NCBI GenBank assembly: GCA_964019335.1
Contig: OZ025699.1
Coordinates: forward strand, 310,001 to 374,000
Reading direction: 5' to 3'
Source: Diplonema japonicum
Taxonomy: Eukaryota; Euglenozoa; Diplonemea; Diplonemida; Diplonemidae
Length of the DNA stretch: 64,000 nt
This document shows positions 19,869 through 28,884 of this stretch, in pieces; position 1 is the first letter of the stretch, and every line of letters starts with the position of its first letter. Under the pieces are notes generated by a model. It searched no databases. It had not been told where the DNA came from and saw only the letters and a list, made by a program, of their open reading frames with translations. A program made the position numbers and the translations under genes.

Positions 19869-20178
19869 TAAACTCGATGATTTAAAGGAAGCCGGTGGGG
19901 GCACCCTGCACCAGCACCATTTACTTGATTACAGGGGGCGCACCTCGGCCTAGCTGTAGCTTCTTTTGCGTTCCGCGTCGTGTCCTTAATGCAGCTCAAC
20001 CCCAGCCGGGGCGCCCCGGGTAACCAAGATTCTGAGCCCGTGTAGTTTGCTGCCTGTTCGCCACCCAGAGCATCTGCTTCTTCCACTCGGGCGCTACCGG
20101 TGATGACCGACGGGGAGGTCAACAGCGAACAACACATCTGATGTACTTCTTTATATTTCCATGTTATCCCCACCACCT
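19869..20178 (+). repeat. SINE-like element copy a
   Basis: About 310 bp starting AAACTCGATGATTTAAAGG and GGGGGCACCCTGCAC, with core TTGATTACAGGGGGCGC and TAGCTTCTTTTGCGTTCCGC, then CGGGCGCTACCGGTGATGAC, ending ATGTTATCCCCACCACCT. Six further copies lie in this window, all in this orientation, most with an A-tail. No recognisable Pol III boxes, so the parent RNA is unknown. Confidence 0.8.
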
Positions 20179-20342
20179 GAAATTTTAAAAGAAATTTCAC
20201 TCTGTCCCCAATAATGGCAGCCACGGGCCATAAACACCTAAGTCTTGCCCATAATTGAGCTATCAAGGATTATCAAATTATGAGAGGGGGGTAATCAGAT
20301 TATAGGGGGGGTTAGGAGTGAAAAAATTTCTGAACTATCAGA

Positions 20343-20930
20343 TAAAAAAAATAATTCTTTATGACTACATGTCTTTGTTGTTCGCACGAGCAAAAAAAAG
20401 GTTTTAAAAAGCTGCGAAAGTCTTTTTTTTTTTTTTTTTTTTTTTGCTCGGCACAAGTTGCATATAACAATTATAAAATCATTTTTTTGAAAGATAAATA
20501 TTTGTAACAAAAAAAATAATTCTTTATGACTATATGTCTTTTGTTGTTGGCGCAAGCAAAAAAGGTTTTTAAAAAGCTGCGAAAGTTTTTTGCTCACACA
20601 AGTTGCATATAGTTATAAAATCATTTTTTGAAAGATAAATATTTGTAACGAAAAAAAAAAAAAAACAAGCCTTGGTCTTTTCAATTGAAAAGACCCAAAA
20701 TGGCTCTGGTGTAAGCTAGTTGTTTTCGCCCGAGCAAGAAGTTAGAATTATTTCTTTGCGCAGGGAAGTTTCCGTGTGCTACAGCTTCAGTCTGAAAAGA
20801 ATGAAAGTGTAAAAAAATAGTTAGTTCTTTATGACTACACGTCTTTGTTGTTCGCACGAGCAATGCTCGGCGCAAGTTTGACACATAGTTATAAAATTAT
20901 CTTTTCTGAAACATAAATATTTTGTATAAA
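20343..20930. repeat. three direct repeats of an AT-rich unit, with a palindrome
   Basis: Units at 20,343-20,509, 20,510-20,650 and 20,811-20,930 share AATTCTTTATGACTACATGT (with variants), TTGTTGTTCGCACGAGC, GCTGCGAAAG and TAAATATTTGTAAC. The spacer between units 2 and 3 contains a perfect 22-bp palindrome (20,674-20,695, GGTCTTTTCAATTG...). No coding potential. Confidence 0.8.
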
Positions 20931-20958
20931 AAAAAAATATATATATATATATATATAA

Positions 20959-21012
20959 ACGAACAACACATCTGATGTTTTTCTTATATTTTCATATTAT
21001 CCCCACCACCTT
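20959..21012 (+). repeat. SINE-like element copy g, 5'-truncated
   Basis: Only the last 54 bp (CGAACAACACATCTGATG to CCCCACCACCTT) of the SINE-like family, followed by an A-tract. Severe 5' truncation with an intact 3' end and A-tail is the signature of target-primed reverse transcription. Confidence 0.75.
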
Positions 21013-21225
21013 AAAAAAAAAAAAAAAAGAATAAGTACAGTAAGCAGTGGCCGCCAAGAGAAGCAAATATTTTACAACACGGCCAAAGTGGGGAAGGAAA
21101 AAAACCCAACTGAACGTCCGAAAGGAAAACCTGATTCTCCTTTTACAGTAACAATATACGTGATAAAAGTGTTGATGGCACCCTGCACAAGCACCAAACA
21201 GCGAAAAATCATAGAAATTAGAAAT

Positions 21226-22869
21226 CTAAGAACACTCCACAGTCTTTCTCAGCTTCGTCATGTAAATTGCAATGCAAGCCGGCGCGCTGGCCGTATCTTT
21301 CTTAATGGACAGAAAGCGGATCGCCTCCCCCCTATTCCCCATCAGGAAATGCTTCCCCGCTTCATTATAGACATCCCAGGGATTCTCATCAAGTTGGTAC
21401 ATCCACTCCGCCTCTTTGCAAGAACTCTGACATGGTGCCGCCCAACCTGTAATTATTTCGTAGGCAAGAATGGAACCCTCGCAAAGTCTGATCACAAGAC
21501 GCATAGGGCAGGCGTAAGACACTTCACTGTACACAGTCCCGCTGGTGACGATGTTGAGGTTCTCTTGCCTGCAGAACCTTTCTAGTTGTGAGGCTTGAAC
21601 GGCGACCTTTCCGATGACAGCGATCGACATCAGCTCGGCACACCCGAACGACCCGCAGTGCGCTGACCCAGTGGAAATCCCAAAAGTTGTGATAATATAA
21701 TTCTCAGCTAGTACTGACTGGACTTCCAAGGTGGTTTCAACAGCCATTTTCGCATGAGCAGCGCATCGCCTGGAGGTGTTAAAAGAGGAGTGGATGTGAT
21801 CGCCAACGACGACCCCCACGACACCACTATGAGAGCTCACAGAATGGACAACCTGAAGTGCGAACGAAGCAAATCTCGAAGTGAATACAGCCGCGTCCTC
21901 CACCTGCTTGTGCGTCCCAAGCATGTTCGCAACAAAACACGATACCCGTTTACACACCTTATCAGCTATTAAAGGTGTACTGTTTGAAGAAGCCGAAATT
22001 GGGGTTTGCCTACTACCGCCCTTCCCAGAACTACTCTCCCCGTCGGGGTCACCACAATTAGATTCTTCAGAATTTAGTTGAAGGCAAGATTGCGGGAGAT
22101 AAGGTCGGTACATGTAAAGGTTGTTTAGAACATCTGAGAATGCTGTGTATAATGGTGGGGGTAGGGGTGATTCGTTGATGGCTTGCTCAGCGGACTCGAG
22201 GTCGAAACGTGATAAGTAGCTTGCGATGCGCTCGGCGGCAGTGATGACAGATTTCATGGACTCCTGTTCCGCGTGGAGATGCAGTGCAAAATGACGTGTG
22301 AAGTAGAAGTCCAACAAAAGCACGAGGCATTGCCCGAACAGACGCGCCACACCTGACGGCACATCCTCCTTACAGGGCAACGCTTCACAGTTACACAGAA
22401 TTTCCCGCCTCTTTTCTTGCGACGGCAAGAAACCCAAATCGTACATTCCAAAACGAAAAGTGCTTTCCATCGTTGCGATGTGCAGCCAAACAATAATCAC
22501 TCCGACAATGTTGCGGGGGACCCTGTGAGGCAGAGCGCATACAAGAGCGATATCTAGGCAAACTACAACGGCGGTCCAGCTCGCATGTGATTTGGTTGAG
22601 CCTTGCAACAAGTCGGAGGCCACTATACTGACCATGCCGGTGTAGAGGGCGAACTCGATGACGGAGTTTCTCGGCTTCTTCTCTTTTACTATCTGCGCTA
22701 GTAGAACGACATCCCCAACGAACGCAACCGAGAATTCGAAGTTTCCCAAGAACATCATCCCCCCGAACAGGCCTACCCCTACCAGGGCCGACAGAAATAT
22801 CACCCTCTTCCTGAAAGCCGTAGTTCCGTCATCGTCTGGTAGCTCCAGCCACTTCAAGCAGCTTAACAT
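21226..22869 (-). CDS. six-TM cyclase-homology protein, form B (catalytically dead), B1
   Basis: 547 residues from the ATG at 22,869, chosen because it gives MLSCLKWLELPDDD, matching the L-P-D-D start of relatives; upstream frame is poly-Gly/Lys. Six TM helices, a loop with CNCEALPC, the linker MKSVITAAERIASYLSRFD and YRPYLPQSCL, then one class III cyclase-homology domain. Gly-Asp (GDHIHS) of the second metal site is kept, but the first metal Asp is replaced (CFVANM), and the Asn and Arg of the transition-state motif are Val and Gln (GKVAVQASQLE). The tail EWMYQLDENPWDVYNEAGKH is shared by form B. Likely a dead partner or regulator of the form A cyclases. Acceptor GTGTGTAG at 22,908. Confidence 0.8.
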   Translation of the reverse strand: MLSCLKWLELPDDDGTTAFRKRVIFLSALVGVGLFGGMMFLGNFEFSVAFVGDVVLLAQIVKEKKPRNSVIEFALYTGMVSIVASDLLQGSTKSHASWTAVVVCLDIALVCALPHRVPRNIVGVIIVWLHIATMESTFRFGMYDLGFLPSQEKRREILCNCEALPCKEDVPSGVARLFGQCLVLLLDFYFTRHFALHLHAEQESMKSVITAAERIASYLSRFDLESAEQAINESPLPPPLYTAFSDVLNNLYMYRPYLPQSCLQLNSEESNCGDPDGESSSGKGGSRQTPISASSNSTPLIADKVCKRVSCFVANMLGTHKQVEDAAVFTSRFASFALQVVHSVSSHSGVVGVVVGDHIHSSFNTSRRCAAHAKMAVETTLEVQSVLAENYIITTFGISTGSAHCGSFGCAELMSIAVIGKVAVQASQLERFCRQENLNIVTSGTVYSEVSYACPMRLVIRLCEGSILAYEIITGWAAPCQSSCKEAEWMYQLDENPWDVYNEAGKHFLMGNRGEAIRFLSIKKDTASAPACIAIYMTKLRKTVECS

Positions 22870-22907
22870 TCCCCCCCCCCCCTTCGCCGGCTCCTTTTTT
22901 TTTTTAT

Positions 22908-22931
22908 CTACACACGAAAAAAAAAAAAAAC
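22908..22931 (-). promoter_or_regulatory. candidate splice acceptor for B1
   Basis: On the coding strand a T-tract of 14 is followed by CGTGTGTAG, then ATA and an A-tract leading to the start codon 38 nt downstream. Confidence 0.45.
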
Positions 22932-23151
22932 AAATAAAAAGAGAAAGAAACAAACGTGGCTGCCTTTCCCACGTACCAGGGATTAAGCAGAGGTTGTTTC
23001 CATGGCCCATATCAGTCTATCGCCGGAAAGAAATATAAAAAAAAAAAAAGGAAAGTAACAAAACAAACGGAAGAAGAAAAATAGAATGTACAGAGCTAGA
23101 GATTATGACGGCCTAGGGTCACGGTTCCACCAAAAAAAAAAAAAAAAAGAA

Positions 23152-23458
23152 AAATGGGCTTTGATTGCAACACTAGGTGGCATTAGCGTGCAACGAAGCA
23201 CGAACTACCTACTTGATAACAGGGGGCGCTCCTCGGCCGAGCAGTAGCTTCTTCTGCGTTCCGCGTCGTGTCCTTAATGCATGCGGTGTGCTCAACCCTA
23301 GCCGGGGCGTCCCGGGTAACCAAGATTCTGCGCTCGTGCTGTTTGCTGCGCGTTACGTTCTTCCACTCGGGCGCTACTGGTGATGACCGACGAGGAGGTC
23401 AACAGCGAACAACACATCTGATGTACTTCTTATATTTCCATGTTATCCCCACCACCTT
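23152..23458 (+). repeat. SINE-like element copy b
   Basis: About 307 bp, starting ATGGGCTTTGATTGCAACAC and ending CCCCACCACC with TTTA then an A-tract. Same core as copy a; the 5' end belongs to the subfamily also seen in copies d and f. Confidence 0.85.
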
Positions 23459-23513
23459 TAAAAAAAAAAAGGGGGGGGTTATTCGGAGCCTTGCAATTCA
23501 CTCAAAGCACTGA

Positions 23514-23775
23514 TTATCTCTTATCTCTAATCTCTTCGTAACTGTTGTGCTCTGAAATGCAGCTGTGCGGTCGAGCCTTGGATGTCGGTGAAGACGATGG
23601 TGGAGCGGTTTGACTCGCTGTTAACCGGTGTGTCGCACCTGGAGTGCTTCGAGGTAACCTTAGTGACGGCAGAGCACGTTGATGGTTATCACGCAAGCTG
23701 TCCAAGACCTTCCTGTGCCTTTCACTAAAATGGTTCTACAGAAACGGCCAGATACCTCTTATCATTATTCGTTCT
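23514..23775 (-). pseudogene. relic of a form A cyclase gene
   Basis: The coding strand retains the linker and start of the catalytic domain in order (NRSTIVFTDIQGSTA), closest to the 58-kb copy through a CTTGGAGTGCTTCGA-type linker, then skips to a piece resembling CISEHNSYE of the region before the second metal site. The rest is deleted and frames are broken. It sits directly downstream of the intact gene at 23,792 and shows that cyclase copies are repeatedly lost and gained here. Confidence 0.6.
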
Positions 23776-23791
23776 CGTTGCTGTAAAAGAT

Positions 23792-25888
23792 TTAAAAGTC
23801 CTCCACCATGCTCGTCCCGCCAACCCTGTAAACACAGAAGGTGTCAGTGGGACCCTGATGCGTTCCCTGTTTCTCGCCAAGAACGTTACCTTCGATGTGG
23901 CTACTTTCGTTCACAGTTCCGTAGTAACAGAACACGACGTCTTCCTTCGCTTTGGAACACAACTCGAAACACACATCAACACACTCCCCCAGAACCGCCA
24001 CGAACTTCTGCCTCGCACTCCCCACAGTCCCATGCCGAACCTCGCTCGTCGCCACCCCAATGTGGAGGTCGCACTGCATCGCATTCCCTTGAAGCATCTT
24101 AACAAAGGCAAGGGAGTTCTCCACATGTGTTGTGCAGGAACGTGATGTGTTCCACCCAACAGCGACCCTGCTCCCCTGCAGAGACACGATCACCCCGTGC
24201 GACCTCTCCGTGCACATCGCGATACGGGAAAGCACATCATTCACCACAACTGCAACACCCTCCTTCATCCCCACACGCATGTCCACCACCCCCACTGTCG
24301 CTGACAAGGTGTGATGAAGAGGAGTGTCTGCCACAGTCAGAGTGCTTCCTATTGAGCGCATAGAGTCAAACGAACGACTGCTGTTGACTGTTTCCACACT
24401 GAGGTTCCTGTCCCTTCTGTTTGTCGGAGAGAGTTGTGATTCGACAAAGGCTTGCCTCCCTTGAAGGCTTCTGGGAAGGAGCAGGGAAGGGTTGATGTGA
24501 GAAGTGATCCCCTTCAGGACCGTCGCCCCCATCGGAAGAACACAGACAGACGCCAGATCCAGTTCCACCCCCTCCAACACCTCAGGAGTCACAGCCACAG
24601 CTCCCCCAACACACACCCCTTCCATCCGAGCCGCCTTGTTCACTGTCCCCCCGAAGTAGTCGTACCTCCCTGTCAGTGTGTTCAACTGAACATCAACATC
24701 ACCACAGTGTACCCCAACACGGACACGAAGCCCACACCACGGACCATCGCTGTCCAAAGCAAGGTATTCCAAAGCCAGCAGTGCAGAAGGCCACACAGCA
24801 GAGACGAGCCCCTCTTGAACAGAGAGCCCAAAGGAAACAGCATCAGAAGAGCTCTCAAAGGCGACCATGAAGGCATCACCAATGGTCTTCACCTCGTAAC
24901 CGTTGTGCTCGGAAATGCATTCCCGCATCACTGTGTTGTGCACACGAAGACCCTCCTTCATCCCCTCAGGGCACGCCTCCCATGTTGCCGTCGAGCCTTG
25001 GATGTCAGTGAAGACGATGGCGGAACGACCTGAGTTGCTACCAGGTGCAGCGGTTGTGCCGGACCTAGAGAGCTTGGAGGGGGCAAACTCAACGAAGAGG
25101 GCATCAGGGAGGTAAGGGCGGTAGATGTGGAGGTTGTCGAGGATGTCGGTGAAGGCGGCATGGAGGGGAGGGGGGAGAGGAGAGGTGCCGATGATGGACT
25201 CTGCCTCAGTGAGGTCGAAGCGTGCCAGGCTGCCTGCAATGTGCTCAGCTGCAGTGATCACAGACTTCATGACCTCCTGCTCCGCGTGGAGAGATTTGGC
25301 AAAGCCACGGGTGAAGTAGAAGTCCAGGAGGAAGACGGTAGAGTTCGCAAAAAACACTGAACAAGCCTCTACAAAAGGAATAGAACAAGGGAGGGTTTCA
25401 CATTCACAGAACTTCTCTCTTCGGGCTGCTTGTGAAGGGAGCGGGGTAAAAAAAGAATCAGCCTCAAAGAGGCCGAAGCGAGATGTCTTCTCGACAGCAA
25501 GAAGCAAGAGCCACGATAACAGAGATATGATGAGAACCGCAGTGACACGTGAAGGAAGCTGGCATACGAGTGCTATGTCGATGATTAAAACGAAAGCTGT
25601 CCAAACTCTTCCTGTGCCCTCTACAAAAACACTCAGATCAGTAAGGATGTAGAATATCGACAACATGTAAAGCAAAGCCTCCACAGCCAGCATGCTTAAC
25701 TTCTTAGTTACAACAAGCCGCACCGCAAGTACCAAAAGGAACGCAACAGGCACAGACGATCCATACTTTCCGGATAATATGAAAGCTCCACTAGAAATGC
25801 AGCCAGCGGCTGTCCCAATGAGGATGATTTTCTTGGCCATTACCATTGGCAGCTCGTCACCAGGCAGAATAAAACGCTTGAATACCAT
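23792..25888 (-). CDS. six-TM adenylyl cyclase, form A1, with degenerate second cyclase domain
   Basis: 698 residues; the start gives MVFKRFILPGDE, conserved in relatives. Six TM helices (about 20-40, 46-63, 67-85, 95-112, 115-133, 176-194), with CECETLPC (161-168) in the loop before TM6. The linker (205-265) ends YRPYLPDALF. Catalytic domain 288-460: metal Asp D295 (FTDIQGST) and D338 (TIGDAF), adenine-selecting K334 and D410, transition-state N417 and R421 (VNKAAR). These residues predict ATP to cAMP conversion. A second domain (about 525-665) has lost metal Asp (GS at 572-573) and Asn/Arg (VDVCFELCS). Likely a surface or endomembrane receptor-type cyclase. A pyrimidine tract (25,938-25,950) and CTCAG at 25,906 precede the start. 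Confidence 0.88.
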   Translation of the reverse strand: MVFKRFILPGDELPMVMAKKIILIGTAAGCISSGAFILSGKYGSSVPVAFLLVLAVRLVVTKKLSMLAVEALLYMLSIFYILTDLSVFVEGTGRVWTAFVLIIDIALVCQLPSRVTAVLIISLLSWLLLLAVEKTSRFGLFEADSFFTPLPSQAARREKFCECETLPCSIPFVEACSVFFANSTVFLLDFYFTRGFAKSLHAEQEVMKSVITAAEHIAGSLARFDLTEAESIIGTSPLPPPLHAAFTDILDNLHIYRPYLPDALFVEFAPSKLSRSGTTAAPGSNSGRSAIVFTDIQGSTATWEACPEGMKEGLRVHNTVMRECISEHNGYEVKTIGDAFMVAFESSSDAVSFGLSVQEGLVSAVWPSALLALEYLALDSDGPWCGLRVRVGVHCGDVDVQLNTLTGRYDYFGGTVNKAARMEGVCVGGAVAVTPEVLEGVELDLASVCVLPMGATVLKGITSHINPSLLLPRSLQGRQAFVESQLSPTNRRDRNLSVETVNSSRSFDSMRSIGSTLTVADTPLHHTLSATVGVVDMRVGMKEGVAVVVNDVLSRIAMCTERSHGVIVSLQGSRVAVGWNTSRSCTTHVENSLAFVKMLQGNAMQCDLHIGVATSEVRHGTVGSARQKFVAVLGECVDVCFELCSKAKEDVVFCYYGTVNESSHIEGNVLGEKQGTHQGPTDTFCVYRVGGTSMVEDF

Positions 25889-27043
25889 CTCTGTGCGGAT
25901 GTATCCTGAGGTGGCTTGTGAGATCTACTAAATTAGAATAAAAAAAAAAACTAAAAGTAAATGGTCAGTACTTGTAAGGTAGCTCTCAGTTTTCTTCTTT
26001 TTTTTTTTTTTTTTCCCCGGACATTTTTAGAGATCTGTCCTCCTCCAGGCGAGAGTACTGTTTTCCAATATAGAAAAAAAAAAAAAAAGAAAAAAAAAAA
26101 ATCAAATTTTAACATGCAAGCGCTCCCTGAACGAAAGCCGCATGCCCTAATAAGGGGAAGGGGGTATGGTCAGTACTAGGTAACTCTCAGCTTCGGACAT
26201 ATCTCGCGGCTCCTCCATGTGCTGTCCTCTTCAGGCGAGAGGCACCCTTCAATGGCTCCTACTAGTGCCCCAGCAGGTTGGAGAGTACCTTTCCCGACCG
26301 GAAAAAAAATAGCTTCTTGCGAAAGGCTCCTGCGAAGGTTTCCTTTTTTTTTTGTGTTGTTGCATGAAAATAAAAAAAAAAAAAAAAAAAAAAAAAAAAC
26401 AATATGAGCTTCGTCCGGAGTCAACACTTTTTCTTTTTTTTTTTTTTTGGCAATTCGAAAATCAAAATTATTTGGAGCAAAAAAAAAGGGATTTTTTAGC
26501 CAAACATGCCTTTTTCAGAAAAAATAACCAATTCTTAACACTTGCCCTTTGCAGAGCTTCGACATTGGTATCTTTGCATTTTGACCGCATTTCTGTACAC
26601 AAACTTGTTGACATTTGGACATTTTCCCGGACGAGCTCATATATTGACAATGAATTGTTTTTTTTGTTTTGCTAAAAAAGAGTAGTAGGTTAACGTAAAC
26701 AACAACTAACCCGATTCTTTTTTTTTTTTTTTTTTTTTTTGCTCGAAAATAAATAATGATTCTTTCTTGCAAGCATCGCACGAGTCGCAAGATGAGACTA
26801 ACGCCTTTATCAAAAAGGCGGCCGTGGCCTTTTGGAGCCGAATCATCGTTGTTACACGTGGAAGAATAGAGGAACTGGCTTGTTGGCGCGTATCCAGGGA
26901 GCTGGAGGCTTTAAAACCCGTTTGACGCGTATATCAAGCCAAAGTTCTTTTCTGCTATATTTCAGTTTGTCACGAGGGTTTAGGGTGGGGGGGCATCTTT
27001 TTCTTTTGCCGAAGCCAAGGTTTTGCCCCTTTGGAAAAAAAAA
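25889..27043. other. intergenic DNA, no gene
   Basis: Two similar segments (25,965-26,110 and 26,170-26,290: GGTCAGTACT, AGCTCTCAG, CTCCTCCAGGCGAGAG-type) form a diverged direct repeat. Long A-tract at 26,372-26,399 and T-tracts at 26,432 and 26,718. A module at 26,525-26,690 (AATTCTTAACACTTGCC, CCGGACGAGCTC, GCTAAAAAAGAGTAGT) recurs, partly inverted, at 44,575-44,690 and 45,106-45,370. Confidence 0.45.
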
Positions 27044-27361
27044 AACTCGATGATTTAAAGGAAGCCGGTGGGGGCACCCTGCACAAGCACCATTTACTTG
27101 ATTACAGGGGGCGCTCCTCGGCCTAGCTGTAGCTTCTTCTGCGTTCCGCGTTGTGCCCTTGATGCGTGCGGTGTGCAGCTCAACCCCAGCCGGGGCGCCC
27201 CGGGTAACCAAGATTCTGAGCCCGTGTAGTTTGCTGCCTGTTCGCCACCCTGACATCTGCTTCTTCCACTTGGGCGCTACCGGTGATGACCGACGGGGAG
27301 GTCAACAGCGAACAACACATCTGATGTACTTCTTTATATTTCCATGTTATCCCCACCACCT
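27044..27361 (+). repeat. SINE-like element copy c
   Basis: About 318 bp, same 5' end as copy a (AAACTCGATGATTTAAAGG) and same 3' end (CCCCACCACCT) followed by GG and a 21-nt A-tail. Near full length. Confidence 0.85.
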
Positions 27362-27431
27362 GGAAAAAAAAAAAAAAAAAAAAAATTGATAAATCTCAGT
27401 GTGCGGATATGGGGTGCTCACCTTAAGAAAG

Positions 27432-28454
27432 AAAGAAGAAATATATATGAGTTAAAGGAAGTCTTTGTGAGACGCCCCCTTGTTCTCATCTTCTACCTGC
27501 ACCTATCCCCTTTCAGCAGCGGGTTCTCCTCCTTTGGTGGTCTTGCCGGCCTTCTCCCCAGCCTGGCCGCTCTTTCTCTTCGTTCTCTCGCCCATTGTCC
27601 TTTCAATGCCTCTAGGTCATGCTTGGTCTTCGGTGATGCAAATATCGCCCTCCTGTTCCATCCGATCACCGCCTTTGTCCTCCCGATGGATCGTAGTGTG
27701 TGCACCCTTGTGCTCGGCTCAGCTGGGAAGGCCCTCCTTCCTTTCACCTTCTTCAGTACCCTCCCTAGCTCCCATGTGTGCCAGATCTTCTTCATCAGTC
27801 CATGCAATCTCCTCGCTTTCTGCTGTACTTCTGCGAGATCCCCCAGCTTCCCTCCAAGGGTCTTCCCGGTCACGTTCTCGAAATCCAGTGCCAGCTCCAC
27901 CGTCGACACTGACGTGTTTCTGCTGCCTGCATACCAGCGCAGTTGCCGCATCCACCTCAGCACCTCCTTCGTGTACTCCCGTAGGACATCCCCTGCCGGT
28001 AGCTTGCCGAAGTCCTTGTCCGACGGTACTGGGTGTTCTTGACCTTGTGTGATCTCCAGCCACTGGTGTGTGTGGTACACCTCCTGCCTCTTCGCTTGTA
28101 GGGCTGCGTCCCGCTCCCCCACCACCGCCAGCAGGTACCTCTGCGTTCCTTCGAGCCTTTCCCTGACATCCTTCCCTGCTCCCCTTGGCAGGATGCCATG
28201 CAGCTTCGTACACGGTTCCAGCCCCCTGCGCGTCATGCCTTCGTGTTCTTCCCGCTGTTGCACTTCCTTGGCCTTTTCGCACTCCCACAGTGCGTGCTCC
28301 AGCATGTTGGGCAGCTGTTGCTCCTGACCGCAGATGTCGCAGTGTGCCGTCGTGGGTTCGGCCTGCTTAGCTTCTTGCTTCCTCGCCTCCGCAATCAGCC
28401 ACTTTTCGGTGTCCTGTCCTTCCTCTTCTTCTTCTTCTTGTTCATCTTCAGCCA
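27432..28454 (-). mobile_element. 5'-truncated non-LTR retrotransposon (LINE), C-terminal ORF2 fragment
   Basis: A 320-codon frame (28,455-27,493) encodes the C-terminal part of an ORF2: an acidic stretch, a C-x2-C-x11-H-x4-C finger (CDICGQ...HALWEC), then a conserved domain with KLHGILPRG, LRWYAGSRNTSVSTVELALD and RVHTLRSIGR. RT and endonuclease are absent. The 3' end is GACTTCCTTTAACTC followed by TATATA. Protein and DNA are almost identical to the copies at 40.8, 41.8 and 50.5 kb, so the family moved recently. The break on the 5' side abuts an A-tract. Confidence 0.85.
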
Positions 28455-28884
28455 AGAAACAAAAAAAAAAAAAAAAAAAAAAACCTCAGCCTTAAAATAA
28501 AAGAACTTAAAAAATAGCAGAACAAAAAAAAAAACTTATCCCCCCCCCCCCCCCCCCCGGGCTATGTTGGCAAAGAAGCGCGTTTTCCAAGCTTTTTTTT
28601 GAAAATATGGAAACGCATGGATTTTTGGAAAATATGGAAACGGCTACGGAAGCACGGCCCCCAAACCCTTTCCATCCCCCTCTTCCTCCCGTTGTATAAG
28701 ATATAAAGAGAAATCGAAAACCCTTACTCATACTCCCTCAAAAAAAAAATAATATATATATATATAATAGAAGTAAACTAACCTACGGGAATGGAAATGC
28801 CCATAAGAACGACACCTTCGTCCGGGGTGTGACAGGAAGATATACTTAGGCAAACCGCTCAAGGTAGTAGGTGTGCATACTGAT
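28455..28884. other. intergenic DNA, no gene
   Basis: A-tract (28,460-28,482), C-run (28,540-28,558), a short direct repeat of AAATATGGAAACG (28,603 and 28,631), and a TA-rich segment at 28,749-28,766. No coding region seen. Confidence 0.45.

Noticed and set aside
24452-25033. Long plus-strand frames inside the cyclase genes (also 29,548-30,129 and 58,981-59,562)
   Set aside because: They are antisense shadows of the conserved catalytic domain, repeated only because the minus-strand genes are near-identical.
27477-28052. Long plus-strand frames across LINE copies (also at 40,711 and 50,057)
   Set aside because: Antisense of the LINE ORF2 domain, which has the zinc finger and conserved motifs on the minus strand.
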